Of a stretch of DNA of 64,000 nt, positions 58,449-64,000 are shown piece by piece. The DNA is from CALJFL01 sp047633055. GTDB lineage: Bacteria; Pseudomonadota; Gammaproteobacteria; Pseudomonadales; Halieaceae. Position numbers and translations under genes: made by a program. Numbering within the stretch: the first letter of the stretch is position 1; each line of letters starts with the position of its first letter. The DNA is taken from assembly GCA_047633055.1 (NCBI GenBank), contig JBLIEI010000010.1:1-64000 (forward strand). The letters run 5' to 3'. The notes below the pieces were generated by a model, which was not told the origin of the DNA, did not search any database, and saw only the letters and a program-made list of their open reading frames with translations.

Positions 58449-60089
58449 ATGAACGGTCTTATGATGGATCAACAACTTACGATCACCTCAATCATGCGCC
58501 ATGCGGAGCGGGTAAACGGCGACAAAGAGATCGTTTCGGTTACGCATGACAATCCGCGCCATCGCTATACCTACAAAGAGGCTTTTGTTCGCGCGCGGCA
58601 GTTAGCCAATATTATGGCCGGATGGGAGTTAACGCAGGGTGATCGCATAGCGACACTGGCGTGGAACGACTATCGCCATTTCGAAACCTATTACGCATCT
58701 GCCTGTAGCGGCTATGTCTGCCACACGGTCAATCCGCGATTATTTCCAGAGCAGATCACCTACATTATCAATCATGCCGAGGATGAATACGTTTTTCTGG
58801 ACCCGGACTTTATGCCGTTGGTCGAGGCCATTAGCGACGCTTGTCCCGGGGTAAAAGGCTGGGTCGTTCTAACCGATACCGCTCATATGCCCGATACGAC
58901 ACTTGCCAATGTTCATTGTTACGAGACGTTGCTGGTAGGCGCCGCGACGGAGTTTGCATGGCCCGAGCTCGATGAAAGATCAGCTTGCGCTCTTTGCTAT
59001 ACCTCTGGCACCACCGGTAACCCCAAGGGTGTGCTGTACTCGCATCGTTCCACCATGATTCATGCTTATGCCAGCATGATGCCGGACGCTCTGGGTCTTT
59101 CTGCGCAGGATGTGGTACTGCCGATAGTGCCCATGTTTCACGTCAACGCCTGGGGCAACCCTTATGCCTGCCCGATGGCCGGTGCCAAACTGGTGTTTCC
59201 CGGTAACAAGATGGGCGACGGACCCACGCTGGCCGCCTTGATCAACGAGGAAAAAGTCACCATGTCGGCGGGTGTGCCTACCGTATGGCTGGGTCTGTTG
59301 GCTTACCTGAAATCCAGCGGCAATCGCGTGGAGTCATTACAGCGCATCATTGTCGGCGGCGCTGCATGTCCTCTGTCGATTATGGAAGATTTTGATACTT
59401 ATGGGGTTGAGTCCAGAGTGGGTTGGGGAATGACAGAAATGAGCCCTCTCGGTACGGTCAATGCCAGTACTACCGCAGTCGACAACTACGACCAGGAAGC
59501 TTTTGACAAAGTTCGTCTCAAAGCTGGGCGTACAATATTTGGTGTGGAGATGAAGATTGTCGATGACGTGGGTGCAGAGCTGCCCTGGGACGGAGTGGCG
59601 TTTGGATCTCTGAAAGTGAGGGGCCCCTGGATCTGTTCAAGCTATTATCAATCGGAAGAATCCGACGCTCATAGCGAGCCCGGTTGGTTTGAAACAGGTG
59701 ATGTCGCCACCATTGATCCGGAAGGCTACATGGCCATCACCGACCGCACCAAAGATGTGATCAAGTCCGGCGGGGAGTGGATATCGTCCATCGAAGTGGA
59801 AAATACGGCCATGGGCCATCCGGGCGTGGCAGAGGCTGCCGTTATTGGTCATTACCACCCACGATGGAGTGAACGACCGCTACTGATAGTGGTGCGGTCC
59901 GGCGATGCAGCGGCGTTGACGCAGGAGGAGATGCTGGCCTTTTTTGAGGGTCGAATCGCCAAATGGTGGATTCCGGATGCCGTTGAGTTTGTCGACGAGC
60001 TACCGCACACGGCAACAGGGAAGGTACAAAAGGTGAAGTTACGGGAAGCGTTTAAGGATTACAGTTTTCCTGAGGCGCCCGCCCAGTAA
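58449..60089 (+). CDS. AMP-dependent acyl-CoA synthetase (fatty-acid--CoA ligase)
   Basis: A 546-aa ANL-family ligase that activates a carboxylic acid via acyl-AMP to acyl-CoA. Key motifs: Y-T-S-G-T-T-G-N-P-K-G near 185 (P-loop), F-H-V-N-A-W-G-N-P-Y near 237, G-W-G-M-T-E-M-S near 334 and the C-terminal hinge D-R-T-K-D-V-I-K-S-G-G-E-W-I-S near 435. The late catalytic Lys is in T-A-T-G-K-V-Q-K. ATG 58449 is preceded by AAAGGA; ATG codons 5-6 (M-M) are close alternatives. It belongs to the medium/long-chain ligase branch. It is probably expressed with fabV-MBL and lies before a second ligase controlled by the 60.13-kb operator. Confidence 0.9.
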   Translation: MNGLMMDQQLTITSIMRHAERVNGDKEIVSVTHDNPRHRYTYKEAFVRARQLANIMAGWELTQGDRIATLAWNDYRHFETYYASACSGYVCHTVNPRLFPEQITYIINHAEDEYVFLDPDFMPLVEAISDACPGVKGWVVLTDTAHMPDTTLANVHCYETLLVGAATEFAWPELDERSACALCYTSGTTGNPKGVLYSHRSTMIHAYASMMPDALGLSAQDVVLPIVPMFHVNAWGNPYACPMAGAKLVFPGNKMGDGPTLAALINEEKVTMSAGVPTVWLGLLAYLKSSGNRVESLQRIIVGGAACPLSIMEDFDTYGVESRVGWGMTEMSPLGTVNASTTAVDNYDQEAFDKVRLKAGRTIFGVEMKIVDDVGAELPWDGVAFGSLKVRGPWICSSYYQSEESDAHSEPGWFETGDVATIDPEGYMAITDRTKDVIKSGGEWISSIEVENTAMGHPGVAEAAVIGHYHPRWSERPLLIVVRSGDAAALTQEEMLAFFEGRIAKWWIPDAVEFVDELPHTATGKVQKVKLREAFKDYSFPEAPAQ

Positions 60090-60128
60090 GGCATTACCTG
60101 CCTGATGATCATCAGATTGGGCGGTATT

Positions 60129-60179
60129 ACTATAAATAGTCGCACTATTCGTAGTTATTGGCGGTATATGCTACGAATA
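60129..60179 (+). promoter_or_regulatory. Palindromic operator cluster before the FadD3-like operon
   Basis: Three matching elements lie in 51 bases. ACTATAAATAGT at 60129-60140 and ACTATTCGTAGT at 60144-60155 both have the form ACTA-N4-TAGT. TATTCGTAG at 60146-60154 also pairs perfectly with CTACGAATA at 60171-60179 across a 16-nt spacer. It lies 62 bases before the ligase ATG. This resembles a multi-site repressor operator for a TetR- or Lrp-type dimer; which protein binds is unknown. Confidence 0.6.
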
Positions 60180-60240
60180 ATTTTGCTTTGGCTGCCGTTG
60201 AGGGCCTAGTCTGGGGATCTGCTTTTACGTGGACCTCGCT

Positions 60241-61824
60241 ATGTCTGAATCGCCCGCTGATGCGACAACGCTGCCAGAATTGGTACGGTGCGCGGCGGCA
60301 TGCTACGGCGCCAAAATTGCTGTTACTGATGGTGAAGTAAGCCTTAGCTTTATTGACCTGGAAGCTGCCAGGCGAAAATCTGCTGCAGCGTTTCTAGCGG
60401 CCGGCCTCGCTTCTGGCGATCGCATCGCCATCTGGGCTCCGAATATCTATCAGTGGATTATCGCGGCAGTAGGCGCTCAAAGTGTTGGCGGCGTATTGGT
60501 GCCCTTGAATACACGGCTCAAAGGACCCGAGGCAGCCTATATTTTAAGGACTAGCGGTGCCAGATTCCTGTTTACCGTCAGTGATTTTCTTGATGTCAGT
60601 TACCCAACCCTGCTGCATGATCAGGATTGCGGTGTTCTGGACACCATTGTCATGCTATCCGGGCATGCCAAGGACACAACCGCCTGGCAGTCCTTCCTCG
60701 ATGGCGGTTCTGCCGTGGCAGAAAGTGAAATAGATGCCCGCGAAGCTGCGCTCTCCCCGGAAGATACACTGGATATACTTTTTACCTCCGGGACCACCGG
60801 TACCCCGAAGGGCGTGGTCACGCGCCACCGACAGAATATTCGTGTGTTTGCCGAGTGGAGCGCTACGGTCGGACTCAGGGCGGATGATAACTACCTGATC
60901 ATTAATCCATTTTTTCATTCCTTTGGCTATAAGGCGGGGTGGCTGGCATCGATTATCCGCGGGGCGTGCATATTACCGGTTAAACATTTTGATCTCGACC
61001 GGGTGCTGGTACAAATAGCCAGAGACCGGGTGTCAATGATTCCTGGTCCACCCACGATATATCAGTCTTTGCTAGCGCACCCCGAGCGTGAAAAATACGA
61101 TCTCAGTAGTTTACGGCTTGCAGTTACGGGCGCTGCGCCGGTGCCTGTTGCGCTGGTCAAGCAGATGAGAGAGGTCTTGGGATTCGAGGTTGTGCTCACT
61201 GCATACGGGTTGACTGAGAGCTGTGGTGTGGTGTCTATGTGCCGGGCAGACGATAGTCCGGAGCGTATTTCCCAGTCGTCCGGAAAAGCAATGCATGGCA
61301 TTGAAATGAAATGTGTCGACAGCGACGGTAATAGCGTGGACGCCGGTATCGCAGGTGAAATTTGGTGCCGTGGCTTCAATGTGATGGCGGGTTATCTGAA
61401 CAATCCGCAGGCAACTGCAGAAACCATTACCGAAGAGGGTTGGCTGAAGACGGGCGATGTCGGTGTAATGGACGGCGATGGCTATGTGCAAATTACCGAC
61501 CGGATTAAGGACATGTTTATTGTCGGTGGATTTAACTGCTATCCGGCAGAAATAGAGAATGCGCTGTGCAGTATGCCAGGCATCGCTCGCGCCGCTGTCA
61601 TTGGTGTATCCGATGAACGGATGGGGGAGGTGGCCCGGGCCTATCTGGTTGTCACTGCCGGAGCGACTCTGGACGAGCACATGGTGATGGCATGGTGTCG
61701 TGACAATATGGCGAATTACAAAGTGCCAAGGTCTGTCGAATTTGTCACTGCCCTGCCAATGAACGCCAGTGGCAAAGTATTGAAGACTGAGCTGCGTGCG
61801 CAGGCCAGGGGTGAGAGCCGGTGA
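60241..61824 (+). CDS. Acyl-CoA ligase, FadD3-like
   Basis: A 527-aa ANL ligase closely like actinobacterial FadD3, as I recall its sequence. FadD3 activates HIP (indane-propionate), the C/D-ring remnant of steroids. Shared motifs: I-N-P-F-F-H-S-F-G-Y-K-A-G near 225, I-P-G-P-P-T-I-Y-Q-S-L-L near 267, F-T-S-G-T-T-G-T-P-K-G near 181 and A-Y-G-L-T-E-S near 322. D-R-I-K-D-M-F-I-V-G-G-F-N-C-Y-P-A-E is near 422, and the late N-A-S-G-K-V-L-K catalytic Lys follows. ATG 60241 is chosen over GTG four codons earlier. It overlaps the first Lrp gene by four bases, so it heads a regulated operon that continues to the IpdAB-like genes. Confidence 0.85.
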   Translation: MSESPADATTLPELVRCAAACYGAKIAVTDGEVSLSFIDLEAARRKSAAAFLAAGLASGDRIAIWAPNIYQWIIAAVGAQSVGGVLVPLNTRLKGPEAAYILRTSGARFLFTVSDFLDVSYPTLLHDQDCGVLDTIVMLSGHAKDTTAWQSFLDGGSAVAESEIDAREAALSPEDTLDILFTSGTTGTPKGVVTRHRQNIRVFAEWSATVGLRADDNYLIINPFFHSFGYKAGWLASIIRGACILPVKHFDLDRVLVQIARDRVSMIPGPPTIYQSLLAHPEREKYDLSSLRLAVTGAAPVPVALVKQMREVLGFEVVLTAYGLTESCGVVSMCRADDSPERISQSSGKAMHGIEMKCVDSDGNSVDAGIAGEIWCRGFNVMAGYLNNPQATAETITEEGWLKTGDVGVMDGDGYVQITDRIKDMFIVGGFNCYPAEIENALCSMPGIARAAVIGVSDERMGEVARAYLVVTAGATLDEHMVMAWCRDNMANYKVPRSVEFVTALPMNASGKVLKTELRAQARGESR

Positions 61825-62324
61825 ATCACTTAGCCGATGTGACCGGTGCAGATAACTTCCCTGTTGACCTTGATGAGATCGATAAGGGCGTTATTCGACT
61901 GCTGCGGTCAGATGGCCGTATGCCTTATCGCGCCATCGCTCGGGAACTGGCTATTACCGAGTCGACGGTGCGTGCTCGCGTGCGTCGTCTGGAGGAATCC
62001 AACACGATGCGCGTCGTTGCGGTCACCGACATAGAGGCTGCGGGCTACGGTATGTTGCTGGCGGTGGGTGTTCAGGTTGAAGGACGCTCACCGGAGGAAG
62101 TGGCCAAAGATTTGGCCGCCGTGCCCGAGGTGTTTTCGGTAAATGTTGCTACTGGCGCTCAGGACATAGAAATTTTGGTGGTGGCGGAAGACCCGCCGGC
62201 GCTGAATACGCTGCTTGCTAATACGTTGGCAAGGGTCGCCGGGGTGAAGCGATTGACGCCGGCGCTGGCGGTGAATGTACTCAAGAATCAACCTGACTGG
62301 GTGCCATTTCATGAGCCGGCGTAG
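61821..62324 (+). CDS. Lrp/AsnC family transcriptional regulator (first of overlapping pair)
   Basis: A 167-aa protein with an N-terminal helix-turn-helix (L-D-E-I-D-K-G-V-I-R-L-L-R-S-D-G-R, then A-R-E-L-A-I-T-E-S-T-V-R-A-R-V-R-R-L) and a C-terminal RAM/ligand domain ending in V-L-K-N-Q-P-D-W. Lrp proteins bind small effectors, often amino acids, and form octamers. It starts at GTG 61821, overlapping the ligase stop (GTGA), and its end overlaps the next Lrp gene by 14 bases. That coupling implies co-expression, perhaps hetero-oligomers. Its HTH and that of the next protein differ, so both may bind different half sites at the operon's operator. Confidence 0.87.
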   Translation: MNHLADVTGADNFPVDLDEIDKGVIRLLRSDGRMPYRAIARELAITESTVRARVRRLEESNTMRVVAVTDIEAAGYGMLLAVGVQVEGRSPEEVAKDLAAVPEVFSVNVATGAQDIEILVVAEDPPALNTLLANTLARVAGVKRLTPALAVNVLKNQPDWVPFHEPA

Positions 62325-62778
62325 ACTCGACGAAATTGATACGGCAATCGTTGCTGTACTTGCCAAAGATGCCCGCACCAGTAACGGCCAGGTGGCAAGC
62401 GTGGTAGGCGTCACTGAAGGTACGGTGAGGGCGCGCATCAAGCGCATGGAGCGGGAAAAGCAGGTTCGCATAACGGCGGTCACCAATATCGACCGCTTTC
62501 AGGATGCAATTCTGGCCTACATCTGGATTGAGGTAGAGCGTAGCGATCAAGCTCAAGCGGTGGCGAAGACTTTAGCCGGTGTGCAGGAGCTGGGATTCGT
62601 GGCTGTGATGCTAGGGCGTGCGGATATTTTAGCCATCACCATGGTACGCAGCACCGAGCATCTTGCAGAATTTATTCACCATCGAATCAATAGTGTACCG
62701 GGGGTCCGTAGAAGCGACAGCACTCTGGGCGTTAATTTTGTGAAACACGACTACCGCATGGCGCGAATAGTAAGTTAG
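62311..62778 (+). CDS. Lrp/AsnC family transcriptional regulator (second of pair)
   Basis: A 155-aa Lrp-type protein. The HTH is R-R-L-D-E-I-D-T-A-I-V-A-V-L-A-K-D-A-R to V-T-E-G-T-V-R-A-R-I-K-R-M, followed by a RAM domain with L-G-R-A-D-I-L-A-I-T and ending V-N-F-V-K-H-D-Y. ATG 62311 lies inside the end of the preceding regulator (14-base overlap). It is followed after 31 bases by the IpdA-like gene. Pairing with the first Lrp suggests a joint sensor of a pathway CoA-ester or acid, which is inference; the effector is unknown. Confidence 0.87.
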   Translation: MSRRRLDEIDTAIVAVLAKDARTSNGQVASVVGVTEGTVRARIKRMEREKQVRITAVTNIDRFQDAILAYIWIEVERSDQAQAVAKTLAGVQELGFVAVMLGRADILAITMVRSTEHLAEFIHHRINSVPGVRRSDSTLGVNFVKHDYRMARIVS

Positions 62779-62809
62779 TGCGGATTGTTAATTCGCGTAG
62801 GAGAAGGTG

Positions 62810-63685
62810 ATGGACAAGAGAATGACGGCTACTGAAGTAGTAGCGCAGTTAGAGAACGGAATGACCCTTGGCATTGGTGGGTGGGGGCCGCGCCGTAAGC
62901 CGATGGCGCTGATCCGGGAAATTCTGCGTTCTGATCTCGAAGATCTTACCGTCGTGGCCTATGGCGGCGCAGATGTGGGGATGCTGTGTGCAGCGGGTAA
63001 AGTACGTAAAGTGGTTTTCGCTTTTGTGTCCCTCGATTTTATTCCGTTGGAACCCCACTTCCGCAGTGCCCGTCAGACTGGCACCATCCAGGTGATGGAA
63101 ATTGATGAAGGCATGATGCTTTTGGGCTTGCGTGCCGCGTCTTGGGGCTTACCCTTCATTCCAACCCAGGTAGGTTTGGGTACTGACATAGTGGCCAAAA
63201 ACCCGGACATTAAAGTGGTTGATAGCCCCTATGACGAGAAAGAGTGGGTGGCAATGCCCGCGTTGAAACTGGATGCCTCACTCCTTCACGTCGATCGTGC
63301 GGACCAGCGCGGTGTCTGTCAGATCGCTGGACCAGACCACTATATGGATGACTGGTTTGCCCGGGCAGCCCAGAAAACCTATGTGTCCTGCGATGAGTTG
63401 GTTGAGAGCCGTTATTTTAATGATCCGAGCCAGGCTCGTATGGTGCACTGGGAGCGGGCTGCAACGACCGGGGTGGTCGTTATCCCCGGGGGTGCGCATC
63501 CCAGCTCCTGCAATCCTTTGTACGGTTTCGATGTGCCACATCTCAAAGCGTACTGTGCCTCGGCAAAGGACGAGGCCGGATTTAACGGATACCTTGAGCG
63601 ATTCCTGGGGAGCAACGAGCAGGAGTATCAGGAAAATGTGGGTGGCCTCGAGGCAATCCGGTCTATTCAATTGCCAGTGTATTGA
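62810..63685 (+). CDS. CoA-transferase family protein, alpha subunit (IpdA-like)
   Basis: A 291-aa class I CoA-transferase-fold subunit. From memory it follows mycobacterial IpdA closely: G-M-T-L-G-I-G-G-W-G-x-R-R-K-P-M-A near 18, D-L-T-V-V-A-Y-G-G-A-D near 46 and G-K-V-R-K-V-V-F-A-F-V-S-L-D near 63. E-I-D-E-G-M and the G-G-A-H-P stretch come later. IpdAB opens the last steroid ring as a CoA-dependent C-C hydrolase. ATG 62810 follows GGAGAAG. The beta subunit gene starts 20 bases on. A generic CoA-transferase is the alternative; the adjacent FadD3-like ligase favours IpdAB. Confidence 0.85.
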   Translation: MDKRMTATEVVAQLENGMTLGIGGWGPRRKPMALIREILRSDLEDLTVVAYGGADVGMLCAAGKVRKVVFAFVSLDFIPLEPHFRSARQTGTIQVMEIDEGMMLLGLRAASWGLPFIPTQVGLGTDIVAKNPDIKVVDSPYDEKEWVAMPALKLDASLLHVDRADQRGVCQIAGPDHYMDDWFARAAQKTYVSCDELVESRYFNDPSQARMVHWERAATTGVVVIPGGAHPSSCNPLYGFDVPHLKAYCASAKDEAGFNGYLERFLGSNEQEYQENVGGLEAIRSIQLPVY

Positions 63686-63705
63686 GTCAAGAAGAGGACG
63701 AGCAG

Positions 63706-64000
63706 ATGACAACAGTAACAACCTACACGCTGGCGGAGTTGTGCATAGTCGCCGCTAGCGAGGCATTTCGCGATGACGGCGAGGTACTGGCCAGCGGAAT
63801 TGGCGTCATTCCCCGTTTGGCAGCCAGTCTGGCGATGAAAACTTTTAGCCCCGATCTGATGATGACAGACTCTGAAGCGTATATGCTCAGCCAGCCAAAT
63901 CCCCTTGGTTCACGGGCCGCCGACTTTGTTCAGGCTAATGAAAGCTGGATGGGCTTTTCTCGCATTTTTGACAACGTCTGGAGCGGCCGCCGCCACGCGA
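63706..64000 (+). CDS. CoA-transferase beta subunit (IpdB-like), cut by the right window edge
   Basis: The frame from ATG 63706 is open to the window end (98 codons). It carries E-L-C-I-V-A-A-S-E-A-F-R-D-D-G-E-V-L-A, F-S-P-D-L-M-M-T-D-S-E-A, and W-M-G-F-S-R-I-F-D-N-V-W-S-G-R-R-H. This last run closely resembles the W-M-P-F-x-R-V-F-x-x-x-x-x-G-R-R-H of IpdB. With the IpdA-like subunit it would form the heterodimer that cleaves the final steroid ring. Only about a third to 40% of the protein is visible. Confidence 0.8.
   Translation, partial: MTTVTTYTLAELCIVAASEAFRDDGEVLASGIGVIPRLAASLAMKTFSPDLMMTDSEAYMLSQPNPLGSRAADFVQANESWMGFSRIFDNVWSGRRHA

Overview
The window looks like a chromosomal segment of a marine gammaproteobacterium, probably near the Spongiibacteraceae/Halieaceae (OM60/NOR5, BD1-7) group. 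This is inferred from gene order (smpB, ratA, rnfH, bamE, fur, recN, grpE, dnaK, dnaJ, dapB), a Pseudomonas-like tmRNA tag, FabV, BepA-like/TusA/PerM synteny, and a steroid-type CoA catabolic set. No rRNA or tRNA was seen; the only RNA gene is tmRNA.

Layout. (1) 1-1.1 kb: an AT-rich accessory edge against the tmRNA 3' end. It holds the start of a Fic-type gene with a four-copy, 24-nt-phased operator-like repeat and, on the other strand, the C-terminal remnant of a Fic protein. (2) 1.2-5.2 kb: ssrA and smpB, separated by an amidohydrolase and a TauE/SafE-type permease. (3) 5.3-17 kb: conserved housekeeping block with a sodium-dependent transporter, ratA, rnfH, bamE, fur, recN, then hrcA-grpE-dnaK-dnaJ-dapB-cnoX, with two good sigma-32-type promoters. 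(4) 17.2-27.4 kb: lipid/CoA catabolism. A tight operon of two acyl-CoA dehydrogenases, an LLM oxidoreductase and an SDR is followed by a phosphatase, TesB thioesterase, a tandem TetR regulator, a MATE exporter, tag and an enoyl-CoA hydratase.

(5) 27.7-42.4 kb: a long minus-strand signalling block. It has two beta-propeller sensor kinases (one a hybrid with two receivers and Hpt), a secreted protein built of 13-residue G-Y-R-W-R repeats with a highly structured upstream region, an exported subtilase, and two GGDEF-EAL proteins. Much of 28.4-35.7 kb is visibly AT-richer than its surroundings. This is the most unusual part of the window. (6) 42.6-58.4 kb: nadA, a BepA-like protease, tusA, a PerM-like permease, an M16 lipoprotein protease, aceE-aceF, a glycosyltransferase coupled to miaE, fabV and an MBL hydrolase. 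(7) 58.4-64 kb: two acyl-CoA ligases (the second FadD3-like), two overlapping Lrp/AsnC regulators and an IpdA/IpdB-like CoA-transferase pair cut by the window end. These suggest degradation of steroid C/D rings or a related polycyclic acid.

Functionally, ssrA and smpB together make the ribosome-rescue system. HrcA, GrpE, DnaK, DnaJ and CnoX form a proteostasis unit. The 17-23 kb and 58-64 kb sets look like parts of one catabolic capacity for CoA-activated, probably cyclic lipids.
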